From positions 310,001-374,000 of the forward strand of contig CALAJV010000003.1 in the NCBI GenBank assembly GCA_937922805.1: a DNA stretch of 64,000 nucleotides, written 5' to 3'. This document shows, piece by piece, positions 27,314 to 35,792 of this stretch. Within the stretch, counting starts at the first letter, position 1. Every line of letters begins with the position of its first letter. The notes below the pieces were generated by a model. It saw nothing but the letters and a program-made list of their open reading frames with translations. It had not been told where the DNA came from and did no database searches. A program made the position numbers and the translations under genes. Source of the DNA: an uncultured Acidimicrobiales bacterium. Its GTDB lineage: Bacteria > Actinomycetota > Acidimicrobiia > Acidimicrobiales > SZUA-35.

Positions 27314-28291
27314 CTACCTGGCGGGAACCGGCCCGACCGCTTTGGCCAACTGGTCCAGCTCAGCTGGTGTTTCAAGGCGCGCCAGGGTGCCTCCTCCGGG
27401 CGGAACACCGGACTCTTGGTCTGATCGACGGTCGGCTCGCCTGCTGGTGACCGATAGCCGCCCTCCCATGGCCTCGGCCATTTGCCGTCCGAAAACAAGG
27501 CCTAACCCGAGACCGTCGCTCGACCGGTTGGCTTCGAAATCAGCTGAACGAGTCAGCGTAATTTGGTCAAATTCTTGCACTATCCCTGGGCCAGGATCCT
27601 CAACTTCAACCACCAGATTCAAACCGTTGGTCATGATTCGGACCTTGACGGCCCCTGGATCGGCGTGGTCGACCGTGTTTGCCACTAGTTCATTCACAAT
27701 TTGGTGCCATCGATCGACGTCTAACCTGACTGGAAGTGTTCCGTCCACATACGATGACACCGAAAGTAGGCGGCCGGTCTTCAACAGTTCATGTTGCCAA
27801 CGAGCGGTGATCTGGTCAGTCAACGATCCGATTGTGGTCTCGACCGGGGAGATCCCAATTGTTCCGTTAGATAACTCAACGAGATCGAGCATGCGACAGA
27901 TCAAGACGCTGAGGTTGTCTGCCGATTCTTGAGCCGCTCCAAGGTAGGTTAACGGCTGATCTTTCTCGATGTAGGGAGAGAGGAGTTCAAGCATGCCGAG
28001 CACACCGTTGAGCGGCGTTCGCATCTCATGACTCAAAGCGGAAAGAAAGTTCTCTCTGGTTTTAGTGACGACCTCGAGTTCTTCTAAGGTTCTTTCTAGA
28101 TCCGCTGTTCGTTCGGCAACCCGTTTGTCTAGTTCTCGGTTTGCCAGCCATAGCTCCCGCAAACCACGATCGGCGATGGCTTCCGCTTCGAGTCTCGCTG
28201 CCTTCTCTCGACTCAAACGACGTTTGAATCGGGACAGCGATTTGCTCAGCTCTTCGCTACTAGGAGTCTCTGCTCCGGCTTCGGGGTCCAT
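27314..28291 (-). CDS. Cytoplasmic sensor histidine kinase
   Basis: No membrane segment. A coiled coil (about 15-85: SKSLSRFKRRLSREKAARLEAEAIADRG) leads into the H-box SALSHEMRTPLNGVLG (about 85-100). The HATPase domain has N-box QIVNELVANTVDHA, G1 VEDPGPGI and G2 DGLGLGLVFGRQMAEAMGG. Being soluble with a coiled-coil input, it probably takes its signal from a partner protein. The H-NOX gene lies just 39 bp upstream in the same orientation, which is the classic H-NOX/kinase pairing. The receiver partner is unknown. Confidence 0.93.
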   Translation of the reverse strand: MDPEAGAETPSSEELSKSLSRFKRRLSREKAARLEAEAIADRGLRELWLANRELDKRVAERTADLERTLEELEVVTKTRENFLSALSHEMRTPLNGVLGMLELLSPYIEKDQPLTYLGAAQESADNLSVLICRMLDLVELSNGTIGISPVETTIGSLTDQITARWQHELLKTGRLLSVSSYVDGTLPVRLDVDRWHQIVNELVANTVDHADPGAVKVRIMTNGLNLVVEVEDPGPGIVQEFDQITLTRSADFEANRSSDGLGLGLVFGRQMAEAMGGRLSVTSRRADRRSDQESGVPPGGGTLARLETPAELDQLAKAVGPVPAR

Positions 28292-28330
28292 TACCGCTGA
28301 GCGAACGTAATCGTCGACTAGTGGACCGCT

Positions 28331-28900
28331 CTAGGCGGTCTGTTGCGTGGTCGAACTGGGCAGTGCGGAGGTAGACAAAACTCGAATATCGAATACTGTC
28401 TCTTCATCACCGGCGCCGGAAACAACCTCAACGTCGACTTCTTCACCGAACTGCTTGGCCGCCCCTCGTATCAGCCCTTCTGCCAAAGTCCCAAGACGAC
28501 GGGCAGAGCGGTAGGTCAGACGGAGGGCACCGTCGGGCCGATCCTCGAACTCGAATTCCGGCGGATTAGAATCAGGGTAAAGTTTCAACACCTCGGGGTG
28601 GATGATGTCGTTAACGGCTCGGAGAAACGCATGAGTGCCGGTGGCCGAAACCAACTCTGGGTGACGCTCGAACAAGTAAGGAAAAGCATGCTCGCCGACA
28701 ACTTTCACCAACTCATCTGGTTGGTGCCCGGTTGCTTTACAAGCGGCACCGACCAGCGCTGTTAGCTGGCCATCATCGTAGTTGCCGAGTGATGTGTACT
28801 CGCCCGAGAGTCCGGCCTCGTCAAGCAGGTCGTCCCAGGTATCGGCCGAGTAGAGCTTTGTGACTGCGTCTTCGACGGCGTTGTAGATAACACCCTTCAT
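28331..28900 (-). CDS. hnoX: H-NOX haem-nitric oxide binding protein
   Basis: A 189-aa haem sensor. The haem-ligating His101 lies in NDIIHPEVLKLYPDSNPP, and the propionate-binding Tyr130-x-Ser132-x-Arg134 motif is in LTYRSARRLG, at the positions expected for the family. The distal residue equivalent to Tyr140 of the Thermoanaerobacter (Tt) H-NOX protein is Leu139 here, so O2 binding is unlikely and selectivity for NO is predicted. ATG 28900 is chosen over the open frame to 28927: AAAAGGA lies 8 nt before it and the family begins MKG. It is flanked by two histidine kinase genes on the same strand. Confidence 0.93.
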   Translation of the reverse strand: MKGVIYNAVEDAVTKLYSADTWDDLLDEAGLSGEYTSLGNYDDGQLTALVGAACKATGHQPDELVKVVGEHAFPYLFERHPELVSATGTHAFLRAVNDIIHPEVLKLYPDSNPPEFEFEDRPDGALRLTYRSARRLGTLAEGLIRGAAKQFGEEVDVEVVSGAGDEETVFDIRVLSTSALPSSTTQQTA

Positions 28901-29059
28901 TGGCGATGTCCTTTTCTGGTAGGTCAAGTTGCGTTTACTGGCGAGAATTCCAAACTCGCTGAGGTCGCTAGGTTGCGAACTCTGCTGCTAGTTACCTGTC
29001 GGCCAGAGCATCGGCCAATTGAGGGCCAGCTGATTGGCTGGCCAAAAGGCTGAGGTTGG

Positions 29060-30985
29060 CTAAGCCTCGAGCTCTTCTTTGATGGCTGTTAGATCGGACG
29101 CAGCTTGGTTCGCTTGCTGTCCGAACCGTTCGATTTCGCCTTCTAACCCGTCGTCGTCGGCCCCGGACGAAGCCTCGATCCGGGCACAGGTTTGCGACAG
29201 TTCCAACGCTCCCAATAGAGCGGCAGAAGATTTGACGGTGTGCGCGGTTCGACGGGTCCCGTCGTAATCGGCCCGCTCGAAACATTCGTTCAATTCCGTC
29301 GTCCACGTTGGCAGCTCACCTAAGAACGTGCCGACAACCGTAGCGACAATAGCCTTGTCTCCTAAGTCTTCGACCAGTTGGTCGAGTTTGGCTTGTTGCA
29401 CCCCAGCGGTTACAACTTGGCCATCTGGCTCAGATTGTTCCGCCGCTTGTGGAACTAACCACTCTGTCAGTTTCGCTCGAAGGTCATCGATTGACACTGG
29501 CTTCGGGAGGTAGTCATCCATTCCAGCGGCTAGGCAACGTTCTCGATCGCCGGACAAAACACTGGCGGTCATGGCCACAATCGGTATTCGATTGCTACCC
29601 TTTCTCAGCTCGAGATCCCGGATTCGAGCTGTTGCTTCAAGCCCATCCATGCCGGGCATGTGCCAGTCCATAAGAACAACGTCGATGGGTTCACTACTGC
29701 CGATCCGTTCTTCTAGAAGTTCCAGAGCGGCGGCACCAGATTCGACGGTCGTGGCCGAATAACCGAGTCGGTCGAGCTGAGCTGATGAGAGCATTAGGTT
29801 TACCGGACTGTCGTCTACCACCAAGATACGACCTGTTCCCATGGCCTCAGGTTTAGCATTGACATCATGGTCACTAGCTCGGCGGGCTTCTCTAAATTCA
29901 ACATCGAACCAGAATGAGGTTCCGCTCTCGCTAGTTTCGAGTTCGAGCGACCCTCCCATAAGCTCAACCAGTTGGCGCGAGATCGCAAGCCCCAACCCTG
30001 TGCCTTTTCGACCGTCGGCCTTACGAGCCTGGCTGTACGGGTCGAACAGCGTTGGAATCGCATCTTGGGGAATCCCGGGTCCGGTATCAGAAACGCTAAA
30101 CCGAACTCCTGTATCGTTGTTGGCTTGCACGCTCATTGTCACCGAGCCTGCCATTGTGTATTTGACTGCATTCGAACCGAGATTGACGAGTAGCTGCCGC
30201 AAACGATGAGGGTCGCCGAGTACCACTCTTGGTACTGCAGGGTCTATCCGAGCTACCAGCTCAAGGCCTTTCTGTTCGGCCAAAAGTCGGAGCGACTCCA
30301 AGACATCGTCGGCGACTGACCCGGGAGAAAACGGCTCGGTAAGCAATTCCATGTGCCCCGCCGACATTTTGGAAAAGTCCAAAAGGTCATCAATCATGAG
30401 CCGCAGCGCTTTGGTGCTTTTGGTTATCGAGCTCACGTGGCGGGCGCTGTCTGGCGGCAGATCGGGGGATTCGGCCAAAATCTCTGATAGCCCAAGAATG
30501 GCGTGAAGCGGGCTTCGCATTTCATGGCTAATGCTGGTTATGAACATCGATTGGTTTTCAGCGGCTACTCGAAGTTCATTTTCTCTTTCGGCTCGAAATT
30601 GCCGTTCTCTGACTTCGGCCTCGATTGAGCGAGCAGTTATAACGATTCCTTCAATGGTGACGTCGCTGAGCAAATTCACCGCAGTGAATCCAACGTGAGC
30701 GTAGGAGCCGTCTGGCTGACGGAGGCGAACCTCGCTTTTAACTGGCGATTCAGGGTCGGCCAAGATTGCACCAAGGAGACTGTGGATCGTGTCGACGTCA
30801 TCGGGGTGAACAAGGTTGAACAAGTTCTCGCTCTTCCAGAACTGGGCTTCATACCCAAGGTCTTGTCGAGCGGTGGCGCTTGTCCAAATTGTCTTGCCTG
30901 ATGAATCAACGACAGTGACGGTGTCGTTTATGTTCTCAAGTAGCTTGCGATATCGCTCCTCAGTGAGCGTCTTGGTCGTGTCCAT
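29060..30985 (-). CDS. Hybrid histidine kinase: PAS-HisKA-HATPase-REC-Hpt
   Basis: A soluble 641-aa phosphorelay protein. A PAS domain (about 8-130: LLENINDTVTVVDSSGKTIWTS; LVHPDDVDTI) precedes H-box TSISHEMRSPLHAILG, N-box LLVNLGSNAVKYT, G1 SDTGPGI and G2 GTGLGLAISRQLVELMGG. The REC domain has phospho-Asp in VLMDWHMPGMDG and Lys in YLPKPVS, and the Hpt domain has its histidine in RRTAHTVKSSAALLGALELS. It resembles H-NOX-associated kinases of proteobacteria, with a complete His-Asp-His relay. The final acceptor may be the stand-alone receiver at the end of the locus. Confidence 0.94.
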   Translation of the reverse strand: MDTTKTLTEERYRKLLENINDTVTVVDSSGKTIWTSATARQDLGYEAQFWKSENLFNLVHPDDVDTIHSLLGAILADPESPVKSEVRLRQPDGSYAHVGFTAVNLLSDVTIEGIVITARSIEAEVRERQFRAERENELRVAAENQSMFITSISHEMRSPLHAILGLSEILAESPDLPPDSARHVSSITKSTKALRLMIDDLLDFSKMSAGHMELLTEPFSPGSVADDVLESLRLLAEQKGLELVARIDPAVPRVVLGDPHRLRQLLVNLGSNAVKYTMAGSVTMSVQANNDTGVRFSVSDTGPGIPQDAIPTLFDPYSQARKADGRKGTGLGLAISRQLVELMGGSLELETSESGTSFWFDVEFREARRASDHDVNAKPEAMGTGRILVVDDSPVNLMLSSAQLDRLGYSATTVESGAAALELLEERIGSSEPIDVVLMDWHMPGMDGLEATARIRDLELRKGSNRIPIVAMTASVLSGDRERCLAAGMDDYLPKPVSIDDLRAKLTEWLVPQAAEQSEPDGQVVTAGVQQAKLDQLVEDLGDKAIVATVVGTFLGELPTWTTELNECFERADYDGTRRTAHTVKSSAALLGALELSQTCARIEASSGADDDGLEGEIERFGQQANQAASDLTAIKEELEA

Positions 30986-31121
30986 CTACTTCCAACCACA
31001 TTTTTGATAGTCAAATAGGGGCGACGCTGCCAACCAAACCAGGCCCGCAGCGCTGGCAGTTCCTATCGGCAGCTCGCACCGGATTCGTAACTAATCAAGC
31101 TCGCGGCCAAAACAGCGCCAC

Positions 31122-31141
31122 AACGGCCGGTTGCGGTCGTT
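31122..31141. promoter_or_regulatory. Near-perfect dyad upstream of the GT-C-like membrane protein
   Basis: AACGGCCG and CGGTCGTT flank a 4-nt centre, with 7 of 8 positions complementary, ending about 12 nt before the ATG at 31154. In the 160-bp divergent spacer it could be an operator or an mRNA hairpin affecting initiation. A second weaker pair, CTGCCA/TGGCAG, lies around 31027-31060. Confidence 0.35.
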
Positions 31142-31153
31142 GGGGCTTTGGCG

Positions 31154-34100
31154 ATGTCTCGCCTCCTTGTTGGACAAAAACGGCGGACGAAAACGCCGGG
31201 CAAAAAACGCCGGTACCGGGCCCTAATCCATCATTTTTGGCCGACTAAGCGCCGATTGGACATTGTGGTGATTCGCGCCCCAATTTCCGTTGCTGCTGGC
31301 CAATCGCGGTTGAGCTGGAAAATTGATGTACCGACGCGGCTTCGCTGGGCTCTCATTCTCGTTCTGTTGTTCCACGGCAGCCTGTTGTTGTTCGGAACGT
31401 TCCGTGGCACCTACGACGCCTACGTCCACATGTTTCTCGGCGATCACTACGCCAGAGACTGGTTCAGCACTTGGGATCAGCGCTGGTACACCGGTTTCAC
31501 TACGGTCTCATATCCGCCAGGGACGCACATGACCATGGCCGCGTTGTCTAAAATCACTGGCAGTCTCGAAGTGGCCTTCGTGATCACGCAAATCTCAGTC
31601 CTTTTGTTACTCACGGTGGGGGTTTATCGATTCAGCCGAATTTGGGTTTCCGACCAAGCAGCTGCCAACGCATCGCTGCTTCTGGTCTGCTCATCAGCGA
31701 TCGCCGAAACCGTTCATCTGTACGGACAACTTCCAACTACGTTCGCGTTGGCTTTTCTTCTGAATTCGCTGCCATTCATTCGACGCTGGGTCTTCGAGGG
31801 CCGATGGATTGATCTAGGTGTCGGGACCACTGTGTTGGCCGCCTGCACCGCTGGTCACCATGTCACCACTCTGTTCGGGTCGGTCTTCTTTCTAGGCCCA
31901 GTCTTGGTCGCCGGGTTGTTGAAGCAGTCTCGAATTCCTCGAGCCGATGAGCCAGGATCCTTCGACCAGTCAGCCGAGTCGCCAAAGGTACGGATTGGCC
32001 GTTCGACGTTGGTGTCGTTGACCAGTCGAAGGATTCGACGCATTATGCCCGCCGTCGCCCGAGGTGCCATTCTCGGGCCCTGTATTTTGGGAGCGCTCGT
32101 CATCGTTGTGTTGCCCTACTGGATCTGGTCTGGAAGCGACCCAATAACGCAGGTCCCGATACCGCACGGCAGCCGAGCCAACTTTCTGGCCGATTTGAAC
32201 ATTGGCTTAATCTTCTTTTTTATCCCGTGGGGCCTTATGCTCCCGCTACTCCCCTACGCTTTGGTCCGAGCGACCGTAGACCGAATGTGGCCGCTAGCCG
32301 CATCCATTTTGCTACTCTTTGTACTCGGTACCGGCGGAACGACTCCAGTGCCAAAAGCTCTACTTGGTCCTGCGTTCGACATTCTCACTCTCGACCGTTT
32401 CACATTTTGGGCCGCTATTCAGATCTTGCCTCTGGCCGGGTTGTTTGTTGTCAGCCTTGAACAAGGATCGATTGCGGCGTGGCTCCGCCGAACCGGGGGC
32501 CCAAAGCTCCTTCGAACTGTGCAGATGTCACTAGTGGTCTCGCTATTGGCTACCGCTCTGTTCTCGGCCACACTCGCTCGATACCGTCCGTTCCAACCTG
32601 ATCCGATTGACCCAGACCCGATTGTCGCGTTCATCGAGAAAGATCAGCACGAACGATGGCGGTTTCTGACGTTGGGCTTCGGTGACCAGATGGCGTGGCT
32701 CTCAGCCCAAACCACTGCGACCCAGGTTGACGGCAACTATCATTCTGTTCGACGGCTTCCTGAGCTGACATCAACATCGGTTGAGCGCTTAGAGGGCGCA
32801 AAGTATCGCGGGGTATCAGGCTTAGGTTCGTTGCAGCAGTTCCTCGAAGTCCCGGAAAAATATCATCTGAAGTTTGTCTTCTCCAACGACAAGTTCTACG
32901 ACCCACTGCTTCATAGCCTCGGTTGGCAAGAACTTGGCCCTCTTGAAAACGGAATCGTGGTTTGGGAACGCGGTGATATACCACCTCTGCCAGCTGAGTT
33001 ACCGGTACGAGAGCTACCGACCTGGCAGCGAGTGATGTGGGGTGTGATCCCGCCGACAGCTATGGTCTCGGCGCTCATATTGCTAGCTATGGCGCTGATC
33101 ACCTCTCCCAGACGGAGGGCCTACGATAATGGGCAGGGCGACAACATTTTGTTCGGACCGTTGGCATCCGTTGACCGGTTCTTGGAACGGAGGTCGGGTC
33201 CGCTTGATATTTTGGACGACCGACCGCAAGGACAACCAGCGGCCGAGTCGTGGGGCCAGAAACTTCTGGCTGCGGTCCGGACCCGTTTGTCGAGACCAAT
33301 CTCGTTGAAGCGCAAAGTAGTCCGCCTTGGAATCTTGGCCGCGATCGCTTTGGTTCTGCCGATCCGGGCGGCAACAACAATCGATGCCGTTCCGACAGAA
33401 GAGGAAACCGTCGAAGCGTTCTACGATGATCTCGACTTTCGTCGCTGGGAATCTGCTTACGGTCGCCTAGATCCAAAGACTCGACCTGACTACGAGCTTT
33501 GGCGGCTTCAGATGTCGGTCAATGGCGGCTTGCTCGCTAGTTTCGCCAAGCTCGATTCGGTTACGACTGAGCTCGTTAGTTCTGATTCGGATCGGGCCAC
33601 GGTGCGAGTCGATTTGATGTATCTCACCGCTATCGATTGGTACCCGGTCGAACAAACTGTCGAACTGGCCCGACGGGACGGGTCGTGGTTCGTTGTTCAA
33701 GAACCGACTGACGTTACCATCCCTCCAGATCAGTTGGCCCGCCGAGCCGAAGTTGATTACCTGATTCAAGGACGTCGGCGGGTTACGTCGGCGACGAGCG
33801 AACTAACCGACATTCAAGACCGGCCGGAGCTACATGTTCGGACGGCCAAGCTAATGAGTAACGACGGTCTACCTGTCATCATTGGTGAAGTTGCCAATCT
33901 TGATGTTGACCCGGCTGACCTCACCTTGACTGCGGTCCTTCGGGACGCCAACGGTGCCATCGTTGCTCGATATAACGCGACCGACCATATGATGCGAACG
34001 CTGATTCCGCGGGAGTCGACGCCGTTTCGAATCGATTTTCAGGAAGTGGCGGCCGGAACAGATGTCGACTTCGACCCATTAGCGTTCGAGCCAATTCAGC

Positions 34101-34555
34101 TCAATTCAAAGATCGCTAGCGCCGAGGTGTACGCAAAAGCGGTAGTTACTCAGCAAGGCCTGTTCCGAGGGTTGCAGCTGAACAGCGCTGAAGTAGTTCA
34201 AAAACCGGACGGAACATGGCATATCAACGGCGAGATCAGAAACGATGGAATTGTCGAAGCGACGATTCCGATGATCCTGATCAGCTTTCTGACTTCTGAT
34301 GGGGAGGTTGGGTGGGTTGAGCGGGCTTACATCGAGTCTGCCGTTCGGCCCCAGCGATCGGGGAGCTTCTCCGTCCCAGTTCCGAATTTGGATGATCTGC
34401 AGTTAGCCCCAGTCGAGACTAAAACATTCCACAACGGGATTGCCCCGAGCGACGGGTTAGCTGACCCTCTCCCGCCGCTACTCAACGTCCCCGACGAGAT
34501 GTCGACCAATTTTGACGGGATTCGAATCGACCTCGTCAGCATGGTGCCAAGCTAA
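31154..34555 (+). CDS. Large GT-C-like membrane protein (PTPS_related family) with extracytoplasmic C-terminal domains
   Basis: A very basic N-terminal tail (KKRRYR, TKRR) precedes about 12 hydrophobic segments. The first outer loop GTYDAYVHMFLGDHYARDWFSTWDQRWYTGFTTVSYPPGTH matches the PTPS_related/GT-C membrane family, in which acidic residues of this loop sit at the active site of lipid-linked sugar transferases. After the last helix near residue 730 comes a ~390-residue exported region: an NTF2-like domain (TEEETVEAFYDDLDFRRWESAYGRL) and an FxLYD/Ig-like sandwich. The ATG at 31154 lacks a clear ribosome site; GTG near 31264 is an alternative. First gene of a three-gene operon, divergent from the hybrid kinase. 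Confidence 0.72.
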   Translation: MSRLLVGQKRRTKTPGKKRRYRALIHHFWPTKRRLDIVVIRAPISVAAGQSRLSWKIDVPTRLRWALILVLLFHGSLLLFGTFRGTYDAYVHMFLGDHYARDWFSTWDQRWYTGFTTVSYPPGTHMTMAALSKITGSLEVAFVITQISVLLLLTVGVYRFSRIWVSDQAAANASLLLVCSSAIAETVHLYGQLPTTFALAFLLNSLPFIRRWVFEGRWIDLGVGTTVLAACTAGHHVTTLFGSVFFLGPVLVAGLLKQSRIPRADEPGSFDQSAESPKVRIGRSTLVSLTSRRIRRIMPAVARGAILGPCILGALVIVVLPYWIWSGSDPITQVPIPHGSRANFLADLNIGLIFFFIPWGLMLPLLPYALVRATVDRMWPLAASILLLFVLGTGGTTPVPKALLGPAFDILTLDRFTFWAAIQILPLAGLFVVSLEQGSIAAWLRRTGGPKLLRTVQMSLVVSLLATALFSATLARYRPFQPDPIDPDPIVAFIEKDQHERWRFLTLGFGDQMAWLSAQTTATQVDGNYHSVRRLPELTSTSVERLEGAKYRGVSGLGSLQQFLEVPEKYHLKFVFSNDKFYDPLLHSLGWQELGPLENGIVVWERGDIPPLPAELPVRELPTWQRVMWGVIPPTAMVSALILLAMALITSPRRRAYDNGQGDNILFGPLASVDRFLERRSGPLDILDDRPQGQPAAESWGQKLLAAVRTRLSRPISLKRKVVRLGILAAIALVLPIRAATTIDAVPTEEETVEAFYDDLDFRRWESAYGRLDPKTRPDYELWRLQMSVNGGLLASFAKLDSVTTELVSSDSDRATVRVDLMYLTAIDWYPVEQTVELARRDGSWFVVQEPTDVTIPPDQLARRAEVDYLIQGRRRVTSATSELTDIQDRPELHVRTAKLMSNDGLPVIIGEVANLDVDPADLTLTAVLRDANGAIVARYNATDHMMRTLIPRESTPFRIDFQEVAAGTDVDFDPLAFEPIQLNSKIASAEVYAKAVVTQQGLFRGLQLNSAEVVQKPDGTWHINGEIRNDGIVEATIPMILISFLTSDGEVGWVERAYIESAVRPQRSGSFSVPVPNLDDLQLAPVETKTFHNGIAPSDGLADPLPPLLNVPDEMSTNFDGIRIDLVSMVPS

Positions 34556-34568
34556 TGGCGGCCGTCCT

Positions 34569-35792
34569 GTGAGTTCCCGCTCGACCCTTAGCCGGAAACC
34601 GCTCGGCCTTATCGCCGTTGCTATAGCGTTGGCTGTAATTGGGGTTCTGTTCAGCGGCGGGCCCGAAGCGGCTCCGGCCCCGGCTCTTGAAGTAGACCAG
34701 CTTTCGATTGATCTTCCGGCCCGGGCCAAGACCACTGACAGTTTCGAAATTGCTGTAGCCGGCGCTGACCCGGGAGAAAACGTTGAGGTGCTAGTTGATG
34801 CCGGCTATGACCGCCGCAAATTCTCAGCTGTAGCCGGTGACAAGTCCACCACAATCACGGTCCCACCGATGACATACGCCGGTTCAGGGGTCACGCTGGT
34901 AACTGCCCATTCAGGACGCAAAGTCGGTCGGGCAAGCCTTGAGATCGACCCCGGCGTCGCTGTCAGCCCTCTTGACTTGTACCTTGGGCCCCGCACGGTT
35001 ATTGCTGACGCCGACCACTTTTCGATGCTGGTCTCTGTCCCCAAAGACAATCTTGGCAATCCGGTCAGTAACGGAACCTCGGTGTCCTATTTGGTCACCC
35101 GTCCATCGGAAGCAACCGAGGAAAGCGCTCGAGAAACCGAAGGGCTTCTGAGTCACCTAGTCGTCTATTCCTCGACGGTAACCGGCCGCACTCGGTTAGC
35201 CGCCGAATCCGGAACGGCGACCGGACCCGAGCGCTCGTTCCTTGAAGTCGCTGGAGTTCCTTCCTCGTTCACGATCGAACCAGTTGATCCGCTTCCACCA
35301 GCTGACGGCAGCGCGCTCGTCCGACTCCGATCTGACCGCCTGACTGATGAATTCGACAACGAGTTACCCGATGGAACGGCTGTTTTCCTCGACGCTTCAG
35401 GAGCCACCGGCATTCGTCGGCTTCGGACCGTGACGATTGATGCCGTGGCCGAGTTTGTTCTCGAAGTTCCCGACCAGCCGGGCTCAGTCACAATCGTCGC
35501 CAACGCTTCGGGCACGATGAGCGAACCAAACACGTTGCAGTTCGCCTCGGCCGTCGACGAATTGCCAATCGAGACCTCAGCCCACGAAGACGGGACACTC
35601 GTATCGATTGGGCGCGTTATCTCTGCCCGTCAGAACTACGTGCCCGACGGAACGGTCGCTACGCTTAGTATCGGCGATGATGTGTACGAAGTTCCGCTGG
35701 AGCTCGGACAAGCCGAAGTTGTAGTACCTCAAACACAAGGCCAAGTCACAGTCGATGTGCTCGGCACGTCGGAATCGGAACCACTCCAATGA
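34569..35792 (+). CDS. Membrane-anchored Ig-like surface protein
   Basis: An N-terminal helix (RKPLGLIAVAIALAVIGVLFSGG) acts as signal or anchor, followed by about 370 residues of beta-rich sequence. The stretch SFTIEPVDPLPPADGSALVRLRSDRLTDEFDNELPDGTAVFLDASG resembles a Big_1/invasin-type Ig domain. No catalytic motif is recognised. The GTG at 34569 is favoured because it puts the helix at the N-terminus and starts 13 bp after the previous stop; the frame is open back to 34512. It is coupled to the next gene by ATGA. Probably a partner or scaffold of the glycan machinery; function not recognised. Confidence 0.7.
   Translation: MSSRSTLSRKPLGLIAVAIALAVIGVLFSGGPEAAPAPALEVDQLSIDLPARAKTTDSFEIAVAGADPGENVEVLVDAGYDRRKFSAVAGDKSTTITVPPMTYAGSGVTLVTAHSGRKVGRASLEIDPGVAVSPLDLYLGPRTVIADADHFSMLVSVPKDNLGNPVSNGTSVSYLVTRPSEATEESARETEGLLSHLVVYSSTVTGRTRLAAESGTATGPERSFLEVAGVPSSFTIEPVDPLPPADGSALVRLRSDRLTDEFDNELPDGTAVFLDASGATGIRRLRTVTIDAVAEFVLEVPDQPGSVTIVANASGTMSEPNTLQFASAVDELPIETSAHEDGTLVSIGRVISARQNYVPDGTVATLSIGDDVYEVPLELGQAEVVVPQTQGQVTVDVLGTSESEPLQ

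Noticed and set aside
27243..27932. 229-codon plus-strand frame
   Set aside because: Antisense to the histidine kinase HATPase domain; the minus-strand reading has all kinase motifs.
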